Notes: generated by a model not told the origin, from the letters alone. DNA of 64,000 nt from Actinacidiphila glaucinigra (GCF_900188405.1 NZ_FZOF01000013.1:124001-188000); one strand, 5' to 3'. Counted from the first letter of the stretch, positions 8,348-17,455 are shown. Program-made: numbers and translations.

Positions 8348-8547
8348 TCAGCGTGCGCCGCTGCCGGGCAGCGATGTCACGGTCACCAGGTCACCGGTGA
8401 GCAGTCGTACCGTGGCGGAATCCGCCTTCCGCGCTCGACGCATCGCGCCTTTCCTTCCGACCCCCTACCGGTGGAGGCGGACGCGACACCGCCGACCGTC
8501 ACCACCAGTACGGTCGATGCCGCCGTCGAGAGACGGAACCATGACAT
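8348..8547 (-). pseudogene. relic of a secreted subtilase (S8) N-terminus
   Basis: Reading minus from ATG 8547, the sequence opens with a signal peptide (MSWFRLSTAASTVLVVTV, GGVASAST) and then, in a shifted frame, reads ADSATVRLLTGDLVTVTSLPG before a stop. The phrase LxTGDxVTV is the hallmark of the propeptide start in Streptomyces S8 peptidases; the intact subtilase at 22299 has PLVTGDRVAV at the same place. The rest of the gene is absent. I read this as a frameshifted, truncated gene start. The signal-peptide frame alone would give a 51-residue peptide. Moderate confidence, from motif order only. Confidence 0.4.
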
Positions 8548-9028
8548 CAGTCAGAGACCTTTCATTCAGGGTCAGTTCAGCGGCTGGACGACAGAATCAA
8601 CGGCGTCCTGGCACAGGTCACCGGTATCCGCATGTCGCGGATGCACGACATCGACGCGGGGTGGCATGCCGGTGGCACGACCCGGCCGGTCGGCGTCTGC
8701 CGCGCGGGGCCGGAACACGGCTCCCCGGCGTCCCGACGCCCCGGCCCCGAGGGGCATTCGAGGGCTCGCAAGCCCGCCTTCGTCACCGCGTTCCACCACG
8801 CCTGTCACGTCGGCGGGGGCTGTCTCGTCCACTTGACGGAGTGGCAGCAGAGCGGATGCGCGGATCGCGCCGCCCGACTGGACAACGAAGTTGCCGGTCA
8901 GCGCACCGATCCACCCGTGACGAGCACAAGAGGGGATGAATCCTCGTGAACACGACCGCGAGGCATGGCGGAGGGTTCATCGCCGGACCCGGTCCGGTCA
9001 CCACTGCCACGGCACACGGGGTAACCCC
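8548..9028. other. spacer without a convincing gene
   Basis: Several open frames cross this stretch on both strands, but all have Arg-rich shadow-like composition and no ribosome site. TGTCACG-N16-CGTC at 8803-8829 resembles an ECF41-type promoter pointing toward the gene at 9029, but a single occurrence may be chance. A GGGG-TAA-CCCC mini-hairpin (9018-9028) abuts the ATG of the next gene. Confidence 0.35.
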
Positions 9029-9247
9029 ATGACGCCAGTGCTGGAGTGCGCGATCTACCTGACGATCGCGGCACTGTACGTCTATGCGGTGGTCGACTGC
9101 ATCAGGACCCCGGAAGCGCGCATTCGGATGCTGCCCAAGATGGGCTGGCTCGTCGTCATGGCCTTGATGCCGATTCTGGGCGCCATCGTCTGGCGGAACC
9201 TGGGCAAGCGGTCCCTGCCTGCCGAGGGCCGGTCGTCCACGGACTGA
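9029..9247 (+). CDS. small membrane protein with PLDc_N-type domain
   Basis: A 72-residue protein (MTPVLECAIYLTIAALYVYA...) with two membrane helices at about 7-25 and 38-56. Between them, the motif DCIRTPEARIRMLPKMGW leads to PILGAIVWRNLGK. This two-helix pattern with a conserved W/P turn is that of the PLDc_N family (phospholipase D-nuclease N-terminal) of small actinobacterial membrane proteins, which lack phospholipase activity on their own. ATG 9029 is chosen because the family starts just before the first helix. The Shine-Dalgarno sequence is poor and sits in a small GC hairpin. Function unknown. Confidence 0.72.
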   Translation: MTPVLECAIYLTIAALYVYAVVDCIRTPEARIRMLPKMGWLVVMALMPILGAIVWRNLGKRSLPAEGRSSTD

Positions 9248-9335
9248 GTCACCAGAATGGATCTTGCATACGCGCCCACGGCGAAGAAGCCCTGTCAGGG
9301 CGCCGACCCCGTTCCGGTGCTCTGATCGGGACGGC

Positions 9336-9993
9336 TCACTCCGCCACAGGCAGCAGTCGTGAGGGGCGGGCTGCCGCATGATGGATCCGGCAGGTGCCCG
9401 GGGAGTCGGGGGCTTCCCAACGCGGATGGGCGTAGGCGGTCACCTGGAGGCGGATCCGACGGCCCGGGCGGAACACGTGGGCCGCACCACAGGTCGATAC
9501 GGACCTCCTGGGGATCCGTGTCGGCGGAGCCGTCGGTGCGGGCGACGCCGTCGGCGAGATTGATCGACGTGCCGTCCGGGTGGACGTCGCAGAGCCGGCC
9601 GGGCCGTCGCTCGTGGTGGTGAGGACCGCGGTCATCCGGCCGGCGACCTCCAGGGAGGCGGTCAGCGCGCGACCGGTCCAGGTCAGCACGTCGTGCCGGG
9701 CCTCGATGTCGCGCTGGTCGAAGGGGCCCGCGGGGTACGCGTCGGTCAGCAGGACCGCACCGCCGCGCACCGGCACGGGGTCCCCGGGGTCGTGCACGAA
9801 GCAGGCCGGCGACTCGTCCGTGCCGGGCGGCTCGGTCGACAGTGCGCCGGAGGGCGTCGTCCTTGCCGTAGGGGGTGCGTGCCAGCCGGACCGGCCGCGG
9901 CCCCGCGCCCGTGGCCGGGCGGCGGACGTCGGCGCGCAGCACGGTGCCGTCGCACATGACGGCCGCGACGTCGCGGTCGGTGGTGGTATCCAC
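9336..9993 (-). pseudogene. CocE/NonD-type hydrolase pseudogene (internal deletion plus frameshifts)
   Basis: From GTG 9993 the sequence begins like a CocE/X-Pro dipeptidyl-peptidase family hydrolase (DGTVLRADVRRP, LARTPYGKDD). Near 9846-9852 it jumps to the C-terminal jelly-roll domain (ALSTEPPGTDE, HDPGDPVPVRGG, PAGPFDQRDIEARHDVL). The catalytic alpha/beta hydrolase core, several hundred residues in intact members, is missing. The C-domain then changes frame near 9600 (RLCDVHPDGTSINLADGV) and back near 9480 (HVFRPGRRIRLQVTAYAHPR), ending with HHAAARPSRLLPVAE and a stop at 9336. A LacI-type operator is retained upstream at 10058, so this was probably part of the adjacent sugar regulon. Confidence 0.75.
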
Positions 9994-10057
9994 GGGTGGG
10001 GCAGAGCCTTTCCGGTGGCGGGCGACCGCGGGCGCCCTCAGAAGGCGGTGCGCCGAG

Positions 10058-10069
10058 GAGAACGTTATC
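10058..10069. promoter_or_regulatory. LacI-type operator candidate (GAGAACGTTATC)
   Basis: GAGAACGTTATC is one base from the palindrome GATAACGTTATC. It lies 65 bases upstream of the start of the broken CocE gene and 64 bases past the stop of the LacI gene. A near copy (GACAACGTTATC) lies in the sugar-operon promoter at 11322. Confidence 0.6.
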
Positions 10070-10132
10070 CGCCGACGTTTCGGTCGTTCATCGAGGCGCG
10101 CGGTCGCGCTCGCGAGGGGCGCACGCCCCGTT

Positions 10133-11161
10133 TCAGGGAGCCGACTCGCCCGATCCCCGCGGGATCAGCCGCGTGGAGACGATGACCGTACGGGTCGGCC
10201 GCGCCCGGTTCGCGCGCCGTGCGCTGAGGAGCTCGATCGCGGTCCGGCCGATCTCCTCGTCGCCCTGGGCGACGACGGTGACACCGGGGCGCAGCAGGTC
10301 GGCGAGGCCGAAGTCGTCGAAGCCGACCAGGGCGATGCCGCCGAAGTCGGCGCCGAGCGCGCGGATGACCGCGACGGTGGTGTTGAAGTTGCCGGTGACC
10401 AGGGCCGTGGCGGGGTCGGGCCGGTCGCGCAGGGCGGCCAGTGCGGCGGCCACGCGGGCCGGTTCGACGGGGCCGGGATGCACCATGCCGTCGAGGGTCC
10501 CGCCGATCCCGGACAGCGCGTCCCGGAACGCGGTCGCGCGCTCGCGTCCGGTGTGGATCCGCTCGTCGTCGCCGATGTAGCCGATCCGGCGGTGGCCCTG
10601 GGCCGTGAGGTGCGCGAACGCCTGGGCTATGCCGCCGCGGTTGTCGGAGAGCACGGTGTCCACGTCCAGGCCCGCGGCCGGACGGTCGAAGGCGACCACG
10701 GGCAGGCCCGCGTCGATCTCGGGCTGCAGGTAGTGGTGGTCCTGGGCGATCGGCTCGATGATGATGCCGTCCATGCGGCGCCGGCACATGGACATCACCG
10801 CGTCCCGCTCGCGTTCCTCGTCGTCCTCGGTCGACATCGCCACCACGGTGAGGCCGACCGCCCTGGCGGTCTCGTCGATCGCCCGCAGCACCGGGTGCGC
10901 GTCGGCGATGTGACGGACCGCCGCGCCTATCGCGCCGGTGCGGCCGCTGCGCAACTGCCGTGCCCGCTCGTCGGGTTGGTAACCGAGCCGGTCGACTGCC
11001 GACCGGACCCGCTCGGCGAAGTCCTCGCCGACGGTGGTGTCGCCGTTGACCACGCGCGACACCGTACGCAGTGCCACGCCGGCCTCGCGGGCCACGTCCA
11101 CCATCGTGGGGCGGCGGGGGTGGTGCGGACCGCTCTTGCCGACGGCGTCAGGACCGGGCAC
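10133..11161 (-). CDS. LacI-family transcriptional repressor
   Basis: A 342-residue regulator. The N-terminal helix-turn-helix with hinge is plain: MVDVAREAGVALRTVSRVVN (about 20-39), then GYQPDERARQLRSGRTGAIG. The remaining ~270 residues form a periplasmic-binding-protein-like sensor (GIIIEPIAQDHHY, VVAFDRPAAG, GHRRIGYIGDD, VGFDDFGLADLLRPGVTVV). It is divergent from the sugar importer and glycosidase operon, so it very probably represses that operon and releases on binding the imported sugar. Matching palindromes centred on AACGTT lie in the operon promoter (11322) and before the broken esterase (10058). Confidence 0.92.
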   Translation of the reverse strand: MPGPDAVGKSGPHHPRRPTMVDVAREAGVALRTVSRVVNGDTTVGEDFAERVRSAVDRLGYQPDERARQLRSGRTGAIGAAVRHIADAHPVLRAIDETARAVGLTVVAMSTEDDEERERDAVMSMCRRRMDGIIIEPIAQDHHYLQPEIDAGLPVVAFDRPAAGLDVDTVLSDNRGGIAQAFAHLTAQGHRRIGYIGDDERIHTGRERATAFRDALSGIGGTLDGMVHPGPVEPARVAAALAALRDRPDPATALVTGNFNTTVAVIRALGADFGGIALVGFDDFGLADLLRPGVTVVAQGDEEIGRTAIELLSARRANRARPTRTVIVSTRLIPRGSGESAP

Positions 11162-11284
11162 GTGGCTTCCCCTCTCTCGGTTCCCTGTGACCGCTGAGTC
11201 CTCGGGGGCGCACAGGAGTTGCCCCGTCCGGGCGGCGCCGGCCGGCGGGTGCGTTCCGGAACCGGCCCGTGATCCTCGGAGGAC

Positions 11285-11333
11285 TTGACTTGCTGTCGGA
11301 GAACCCTACTGTACTGGGCGAGACAACGTTATC
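11285..11333 (+). promoter_or_regulatory. promoter and LacI operator of the sugar operon
   Basis: TTGACT (11285-11290), a 16-base spacer and TACTGT (11307-11312) form a good vegetative promoter. GACAACGTTATC (11322-11333) covers the expected start site, where a bound LacI protein would block transcription. The same 9-mer AACGTTATC occurs at 10061. The LacI gene (start 11161, minus) presumably has its own promoter in the same gap. Confidence 0.65.
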
Positions 11334-11453
11334 CCACTGTCGGGACACGGTCGTTCGCCAGGTGCCGCGGGGCGTCACCGGGCGGTACGTCCGGCCTCCC
11401 GGGGGTCCGGGTAGCCGTCTCCGGACAACTACACACCCGGAAAGGGACCCGCC

Positions 11454-12737
11454 ATGCCCAGAAGAACGGCCGTCGGCAGGCGCAGCACCGCTCTCCTCGC
11501 AGCCGCTGGACTCTCCCTGCTCGCCGCCTGCTCCTCCACCGCCTCCGGCGGGGCCGGCGGCGGCTCCCTGACGTATCTGACGTTCAACACCCCGACCCTG
11601 ACACCCGCGTTCTGGAAGGACTCGATCGCCAGGGCGCAGAAGGCCGCACCGGGTGTGAGCGTCAAGCAGGTGGTCGCGCCCAGCACCGACCGCGACTCCT
11701 ACGCCAAGCAGCTGCAGGCCTCTGGCCAGTTCCCGGACCTGCTGCAGTCCATCACCCCCGCGCAGTACACCGAGGCCGGCCTGCTCACGCCGTACGAGCA
11801 GTCCTGGATCGACCAGAACTTCCTGCTGCCGCAGGGCAACGCGATCAAGGGCAAGGTCTACATCCCGCCGACCAACTCGCAGATCATCCCGCTGGTCTTC
11901 TACAACAAGGAGCTCTTCGAGAAGGCCCGAGTGACCCCGCCGGCCACCTGGAAGCAGTTCCTCGCGGTGTCGGAGAAGCTGAAGGCATCCGGCGTCACCC
12001 CCATCGAGCTGGGCGGCAACGACCCGTTCGCCGCAGGGATGCCGCTGACCGGTGCGCTCAGCGCCGACGTGCTCGGCAAGAACCCGCAGTGGATCCAGCA
12101 ACGCCACGAGGGCAAGGTGAAGTTCACCGACGCCGACGTGGTGGCCGCCGCGACCAAGATGCGCACGCTGGTCGAGAAGGGATACTTCGAGAAGGGCGCG
12201 CTCAACGTCAGCTACGCCGACTCCATCAAGGACTTCAACGCCGGCAAGGCCGCCATGTACCCCATGGGCAGCTGGTACCTCGGCTCGATCCCCAAGGACC
12301 AGTGGGACACCATCGGCGTCTTCCCCTGGCCGACCGATGACGGGTCGACCGTCGTGCCCTTCGCGGTGGGCGGCTCGATGGCGATCAGCACCAAGGCCAA
12401 GGACCAGAAGGGCGCCATGGCCTTCGCCAAGGCGTGGTCGCTCGACGCGGGCAACCTCAAGGCCCTCATCGAGGGCGACGGCGCCTTCCCCATGCTCAAG
12501 GACAAGACCCTCGACGACTACGGCGTCAACGTCAGCCCCGCCTTCACCGACTCGTACGCCTTCGTGACCAAGGACAACACCAAGGTCAGCTCGATCGGCT
12601 GGGCCACCAACGACGACGCGCTGCCGGGCTCGCTGAACAACGAGTTCTACGCCGCCGCCCAGGCGCTGTTCAACACCGACGATGTCAAGGGCGAGATGGC
12701 CAAGCTCGACCAGGCCTGGGACTCCGCGACGAAGTGA
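11454..12737 (+). CDS. ABC sugar transporter, solute-binding lipoprotein (CUT1)
   Basis: A 427-residue extracytoplasmic binding protein. It has a lipoprotein signal with lipobox LLAACSS (Cys26) followed by a Ser/Gly-rich linker. The body has the two-lobe solute-binding fold (LTYLTFNTPTLTPAFW, GQFPDLLQSITPAQYTEAG, KSSG-type hinge region, MYPMGSWYLGSIPKDQWDTIG, PFAVGGSMAIS). It is the first gene of the operon 11454-17271, downstream of the LacI-controlled promoter. CUT1-type binding proteins take up oligosaccharides; the co-operonic glycosidase suggests a plant or microbial glycan fragment. The substrate is not deducible from sequence. Confidence 0.93.
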   Translation: MPRRTAVGRRSTALLAAAGLSLLAACSSTASGGAGGGSLTYLTFNTPTLTPAFWKDSIARAQKAAPGVSVKQVVAPSTDRDSYAKQLQASGQFPDLLQSITPAQYTEAGLLTPYEQSWIDQNFLLPQGNAIKGKVYIPPTNSQIIPLVFYNKELFEKARVTPPATWKQFLAVSEKLKASGVTPIELGGNDPFAAGMPLTGALSADVLGKNPQWIQQRHEGKVKFTDADVVAAATKMRTLVEKGYFEKGALNVSYADSIKDFNAGKAAMYPMGSWYLGSIPKDQWDTIGVFPWPTDDGSTVVPFAVGGSMAISTKAKDQKGAMAFAKAWSLDAGNLKALIEGDGAFPMLKDKTLDDYGVNVSPAFTDSYAFVTKDNTKVSSIGWATNDDALPGSLNNEFYAAAQALFNTDDVKGEMAKLDQAWDSATK

Positions 12738-12776
12738 GCGGCCAGGCCATCGGCCACCCATGAAAGGAGGAGGCGG

Positions 12777-13676
12777 GTGAAACCGCTGTCGACGTGGTTC
12801 CGCGACGCCTCGCGGGACCTCGGGCTCCGGCTGATCGCCGCGTTCGGCCTGCTGCTGTACACGGTGTTCATCATCGTCCCGGTCCTCATGAGCCTGCGCA
12901 GCAGCTTCACCGACGAGAACCCGCTGAAGTCGGGCAGCACGTGGATCGGGACCGACAACTACACGGAGATGCTGCACGACCCGCAGCTGCGTGCCAGCGT
13001 CCTGTTCACCCTTGCGCTGGCCGTCGGAGTGACGGGCGTGGCCAACGTCGCCGGCCTGCTGCTCGCCATGCTGCTCAACCGGACCCGGCTCACCTACCGG
13101 GTGCTGCGCACCGTCGCGTTCCTGCCGCAGGTGGTCTCCGGGGTGATCGTCGGCTTCGTCTGGAAGGCGATCTTCACCCAGAACGGCCTGCTCAACGAGA
13201 CGCTGACGAGGCTCCATGTGACGGACCAGCCGGTCGACTGGCTCGGCAACCCGCATCTGGCCCAGCTGTCGGTGGGCGTGGTGGTCGCCTGGGTGCTCTC
13301 CGGCTTCACCACCGTGGTCTACCTCGCGGCCCTGCAGAACATCCCGCAGGAGCTGTACGACGCGGGGTCGATCGACGGTGCCGGCGCGTCGCAGCGGTTC
13401 CGGATGATCACGCTGCGGATGGTGGCCCCGGCGACGACGATCAGCGTGACCATCTCGCTGATCACCGTGCTCAAGCTCTACGACATCATCCAGGTCCTCA
13501 CCTCCGGCGGACCCGCCAACGCCACCCAGTCCACCGCGCAGTACATCGTGAAGACGGCGTTCACCACGAACCGGTTCGGCTACGCCTCGGCCGTCGCCAT
13601 GTTCCTGCTGGCGCTGTCCGCGGTCATCGCCCTGTCCGTCACGAGCGTCCTGCGCCGCCGAGAGGTCGACCTGTGA
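12777..13676 (+). CDS. ABC sugar transporter permease 1 (MalF-like)
   Basis: A 299-residue inner-membrane permease with six hydrophobic segments (first at about 19-40). Its EAA loop reads ELYDAGSIDGAGASQRFRMI (about 198-217) followed by ITLRMVAPATT, the site that contacts the ATPase. It starts at GTG 12777 behind a strong ribosome site (aaggaggaggcg), 39 bases after the binding-protein gene. Its end overlaps the second permease by 4 bases (GTGA). It forms the transmembrane channel with the next gene product. Confidence 0.93.
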   Translation: MKPLSTWFRDASRDLGLRLIAAFGLLLYTVFIIVPVLMSLRSSFTDENPLKSGSTWIGTDNYTEMLHDPQLRASVLFTLALAVGVTGVANVAGLLLAMLLNRTRLTYRVLRTVAFLPQVVSGVIVGFVWKAIFTQNGLLNETLTRLHVTDQPVDWLGNPHLAQLSVGVVVAWVLSGFTTVVYLAALQNIPQELYDAGSIDGAGASQRFRMITLRMVAPATTISVTISLITVLKLYDIIQVLTSGGPANATQSTAQYIVKTAFTTNRFGYASAVAMFLLALSAVIALSVTSVLRRREVDL

Positions 13677-14590
13677 CCGTCCAGCACGCCCCCGCCCGCA
13701 CCGCGACGCGCCGCCCGTCGAGGCCGGGTCGCCCGGCTACCGCCCCCGGCCGATCCGGGCGGTACCGCGCACTGCGTTCCCCGGTCCGGCTGACCGCCGC
13801 GGTGGTCGTGGTGCTGCTCTTCGTCAGTCCCATCTACCTGACCATCGTCAACGCCTTCAAGACCGAGGACGCCATCGTCGCCAACCCCGCGGCGCCCCCG
13901 GTCCACCCCACGCTCGGCAACCTCGCCACCGCGCTCGGCCGGCCGGACCAGCTCATCCAGCTCGGGTTGCGCAACTCGCTGATCGTCGTGGTCTGTTCGG
14001 TGCTGCTGCTGATCCCGCTGGGCTCGGCGTTCAGCTTCTGGATCTCGCGCCGGCGCACCCGTCCGCGGGCGGTGATCCTCGCGGTCCTCGCGGCCGGGCT
14101 GATGATCCCGCCGCAGGTCGTGCTGCTGCCGACCATCCGGATCCTGACCTTCCTCGGCCTGGACCACTCGTATCCCGGGCTCATCCTGTCCAACCTCGGC
14201 GGCGGGTACTTCTCCTTCGCGGTCTTCGTCTACGTCGGCTTCATGCGGGCGGTGCCGGACGAGGTCGTGGAGGCCGCGCGGCTGGACGGCGCCGGAGGAC
14301 TGCGGATCTGGTGGACGATCATCATGCCGCTGGTGCGGCCGGCCACCGCGACCGTGGCCATCTTCCTGTCGCTGTGGATCTGGAACGACTTCCTCAACCC
14401 GCAGTTCATCCTGGGCCCGCTGCAGGGCCAGACCATCACCACCGGTCTCTATCTCTCCGTGGGGCAGTACCAGATGGATTACGGACAGCTGTTTGGCATC
14501 ATGTTCCTGGCCGGGATCATCCCGGTGGCCGGATACCTGCTGATGCAGAAGCAGTTCGCGGCCGGGCTCACCGCGGGATCGACCAAGTGA
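13673..14590 (+). CDS. ABC sugar transporter permease 2 (MalG-like)
   Basis: A 305-residue permease starting at GTG 13673 inside the previous stop. A basic, Pro-rich cytoplasmic N-terminus (~1-38) precedes the first helix (LTAAVVVVLLFVSPIYLTIV). Later come the long loop typical of MalG-type subunits and the EAA motif EAARLDGAGGLRIWWTIIMP (about 204-223). No ATP-binding gene is in this operon. In Streptomyces, CUT1 importers commonly share the unlinked ATPase MsiK, which is the likely partner here (established knowledge of the group, not seen in this window). The end overlaps the glycosidase gene by 4 bases. Confidence 0.93.
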   Translation: MTVQHAPARTATRRPSRPGRPATAPGRSGRYRALRSPVRLTAAVVVVLLFVSPIYLTIVNAFKTEDAIVANPAAPPVHPTLGNLATALGRPDQLIQLGLRNSLIVVVCSVLLLIPLGSAFSFWISRRRTRPRAVILAVLAAGLMIPPQVVLLPTIRILTFLGLDHSYPGLILSNLGGGYFSFAVFVYVGFMRAVPDEVVEAARLDGAGGLRIWWTIIMPLVRPATATVAIFLSLWIWNDFLNPQFILGPLQGQTITTGLYLSVGQYQMDYGQLFGIMFLAGIIPVAGYLLMQKQFAAGLTAGSTK

Positions 14591-17271
14591 GCGCGACTCC
14601 GCGGACGGCGGCGCCCACCCCGCACGCGGGTCCCGGCCCCGGCGAAGCCGCCGCGGGCATACCGGCCCTGGACGACCTGGCGGGCGACTGGATGCCCGCC
14701 GCCCGCCTCGCCCATCTGCCCAGCCTCCGCAACCAGTGGGGGCAGGGACACGTGAACGCGGACCTGACTTCACTGTCCTGGCTGGCCTTCCCGCCCTACA
14801 GCGGCGGCTACCACACGGGTGTGCTGCGTATCGACGGCACACCGCTCGCCGCCGAACGGCTGCGCTGGTCCCCGTGGGGCGTCGAACGCGCCGCCGCCCT
14901 CGGCACTTTGGCGGTGCACACCGAGGTACGGATGGGCTACGAGCGCAGCCGGCTGCTGTGGCGGATCACGCTGCGCAACACCTCCGCCGATCCCGTGCGC
15001 GCCCGCCTCGAGCAGGAACTCCTGGCGATGTTCGCGCACCACGAGACGGACTGGGGCTGGCTGTACGGCACCCCGTGGAACCACGGCCACCACCACGACT
15101 TCCACGCCACCGAGCGCCTGCGGAGCGAGGTCCTGGCCGACCGGCCACGGCAGGTGCAGACCCTGCCCCACGGCGAGCGGTGGCTGCGCCTCGGCTCACC
15201 GCGCGTGCCCGGCATCCAGCGGGACGAGGACGCGGCGCCCATGCTCCTGGAGTCCGAGCTGCCCGACCACTCCACCCCGGACGCCGGCCGCGTGCGCGAG
15301 CCCGGCGCCCCGTGCCTGGTGGACGGCCTGGAGGTGCGGCGGCCGGACGGCACGGTCACCGCGGTCGGCGGCGAGGGCGGCGCCTGGACCGTACGCCCCG
15401 GCACCGACCTGCGCGTCGGTACCGCCGCCCTCGGCGCCGGGGACGTCCTGGCCCTGCGGCTGCGCGTCGACCAGGGCGCCGCCCACGGCGTCGTGATCAC
15501 GCACGGCAACCATCCAGACTCCGCGACGATCGGGCTCGACCGCGGCCGCCTCTTCCTGCGCATCGGCGGTGAACAGGTCGTCACCACCTCGCCGTTGAGC
15601 ACCGGGCGGTGGCACCGTATCGAGCTCCGGCTCGGTGACGCCGGCGCCCGCCTGGACGTCGACGGCACGGAGCGCGCCCGTACCCGGCCCTGGTGGGAGG
15701 ACCAGCGGTGGACGGCCCGCGTGGAGGACGGCGCCCTGTGCGTCGCCGACTCCCGCAGCCCGGCGCGGTCCGCGTACGCCTTCGCCGAGCCGCCCGACGC
15801 CCTGACCGCGAGCGGCGCCCGGGGCCTGGCCCGCTGGGACGTCCGCCTCGAACCCGGACAGACACGGGTCCTCGAATTCGTCCTCGACATCGGTTCGTCG
15901 CGGGAGGAGACCCGCAGCGCCGCCCTCGCGGTGGCGGGCGGCTTCGGGGACGGGTTCACTCGGGTCGCCGAGCGGTGGCGGGCCACCTGGCGGCACGCCT
16001 TCACCCCCGGCAACCCGGAGTTCTCCGGCCACCTGCCCACGCTGCACACCGACGACGCGGACCTCGCGCGCACCTACTACCTGGGCGCGCTCCTCGCGGT
16101 GTACATGCGCAACACCCGTGTGTCGCGCACCGGCCCGGTCTTCCTCACCGGGGGGCCGCGCCTGGGACCCACCACGACGTTCTTCTGGGACCAGTCCGAG
16201 TTCGCCCGCACCGCCGCGATGCTCGAGCCCCGCGGCCTGCGCGCCTGGCTGCTGGCCGCCCTCGCGCAGCCCTACGACCACTGCCACTCCTTCGACACCT
16301 ACAACCTGCTCCCGGTGGGGAACCACTACGCGGCCAACGACCACGCCCTCTTCCGGACGGTCGCCTCGTACGTCACCGTCACCGGGGACACCGGCCTCCT
16401 GTCCGAGCACGCCGGGGACCGCAGCGTGCTGGAGCACCTGCGCGCCATGGCGTTCCGGCCGCGCGAGAGGCGCGCACGCTACGCCGACGGTGTCCTTGCC
16501 GACCTGGGCTCCGACGCCTGGGAGCTGCTGGAGTGCGTACCGAACTACCGGGACGCCGTCACCTCCTTCAACGCCGGGTACGCCGGCATGCTGCGCTCGC
16601 TCGGCACGCTGCTGCGGTCGCTGGGCGAGGACGCCGCGGCAGCGGAGGCCGAGGCGGAGGGCGCGGAACTGGCCCGTGCGGTGCTGGGCCAGTACGCGGG
16701 TGACGGGCGATGGCGCATCAGCCACCCCCAGGGGACGGACGTCATCGGGCACTGCCTGGACTTCGTCCTGGTCGCCGCCGACATGACCGAGGACCTCACC
16801 CCGGCGCACCGCGAGGAGATGGTCGGCTTCGTCGCCCGGAGACTGCTCGACGGCGACTGGATGCGCGCCCTGGATCCGCGCGACCCCGTCGCCCCGTTCT
16901 CCGACCGCCCCGACCACGGCGCGGCCGGCGCCTTCGCGGCCTGGCCGGGGGCGACCGCGTACGGGCTGTGCCGCCTGGGCCGTCCGGACCTGGCCGCGGG
17001 CATCCTGCGCCGGGCGCACCGCACGACGTCCGGCGCTCTGTGGGGCCAGGCCATGGAGGTGACCGCGGACGGTACCTACCGGGTGGCCGAACGGGGTGTC
17101 TCCAACCGCGAGAGCGTGGCCGCGGTCGCGGTCACGGAGGCCGTCCTCGCGGGCCTGTTCGGCGTCGCCGCGGACGTGCTGCGGCCGGGCGGTGCGCCTG
17201 TGGAGAACGGGTTCGGTCGGCTCACGGGGGTCCGCGTCGCGGGCCGCGATCTGACGGGTCCCGGCGCGTGA
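14587..17271 (+). CDS. cytoplasmic six-hairpin glycosidase with LamG-like insert
   Basis: An 894-residue protein with no signal peptide, starting at GTG 14587 within the stop of permease 2. An N-terminal beta-domain (~50-230: NQWGQGHVNADLTSLSWL, RLLWRITLRNTSADPVRARLEQEL) is interrupted by a concanavalin/LamG-like segment at ~300-400 (LRIGGEQVVTTSPLSTGRWH). Then comes a (alpha/alpha)6 barrel (~480-880: TTTFFWDQSEFARTAAML, SFDTYNLLPVGNHYAANDH, LECVPNYRDAVTSFNAGYAG). The layout resembles GH63/MGH-like and other six-hairpin clans. I infer that it cleaves the oligosaccharide brought in by the importer. The family number and catalytic acids could not be assigned by eye. Confidence 0.8.
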   Translation: MSATPRTAAPTPHAGPGPGEAAAGIPALDDLAGDWMPAARLAHLPSLRNQWGQGHVNADLTSLSWLAFPPYSGGYHTGVLRIDGTPLAAERLRWSPWGVERAAALGTLAVHTEVRMGYERSRLLWRITLRNTSADPVRARLEQELLAMFAHHETDWGWLYGTPWNHGHHHDFHATERLRSEVLADRPRQVQTLPHGERWLRLGSPRVPGIQRDEDAAPMLLESELPDHSTPDAGRVREPGAPCLVDGLEVRRPDGTVTAVGGEGGAWTVRPGTDLRVGTAALGAGDVLALRLRVDQGAAHGVVITHGNHPDSATIGLDRGRLFLRIGGEQVVTTSPLSTGRWHRIELRLGDAGARLDVDGTERARTRPWWEDQRWTARVEDGALCVADSRSPARSAYAFAEPPDALTASGARGLARWDVRLEPGQTRVLEFVLDIGSSREETRSAALAVAGGFGDGFTRVAERWRATWRHAFTPGNPEFSGHLPTLHTDDADLARTYYLGALLAVYMRNTRVSRTGPVFLTGGPRLGPTTTFFWDQSEFARTAAMLEPRGLRAWLLAALAQPYDHCHSFDTYNLLPVGNHYAANDHALFRTVASYVTVTGDTGLLSEHAGDRSVLEHLRAMAFRPRERRARYADGVLADLGSDAWELLECVPNYRDAVTSFNAGYAGMLRSLGTLLRSLGEDAAAAEAEAEGAELARAVLGQYAGDGRWRISHPQGTDVIGHCLDFVLVAADMTEDLTPAHREEMVGFVARRLLDGDWMRALDPRDPVAPFSDRPDHGAAGAFAAWPGATAYGLCRLGRPDLAAGILRRAHRTTSGALWGQAMEVTADGTYRVAERGVSNRESVAAVAVTEAVLAGLFGVAADVLRPGGAPVENGFGRLTGVRVAGRDLTGPGA

Positions 17272-17455
17272 TCGCCCACGGCAAGCGCCTTCGCGCCGCT
17301 GCGGGCCGACGCGCACCCGGGGATTTCGCCCGTCTGTCATTCCAACTGCACGGCCCGCGAGCCGGGTTGGAAATAGCGCAAGGGGCGGAATTGGGTTGCC
17401 GAGATATGGGCCTTCATTGGAATCGGCAATAGGCGGTCGCAGGGGTCGCACATGG

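Noticed and set aside
8803..8829. TGTCACG-N16-CGTC as a third ECF41 promoter
   Set aside because: It fits the consensus nearly as well as the 45-46 kb boxes, but it stands 200 bases from the next gene and is a single occurrence, so chance cannot be excluded.
8397..8939. 180-codon plus-strand open frame
   Set aside because: It is Arg/Pro-rich with no ribosome site, and it overlaps the subtilase relic on the other strand.
15196..17451. 751-codon minus-strand open frame
   Set aside because: It is antisense to the cytoplasmic glycosidase, which is translationally coupled to the permease gene.
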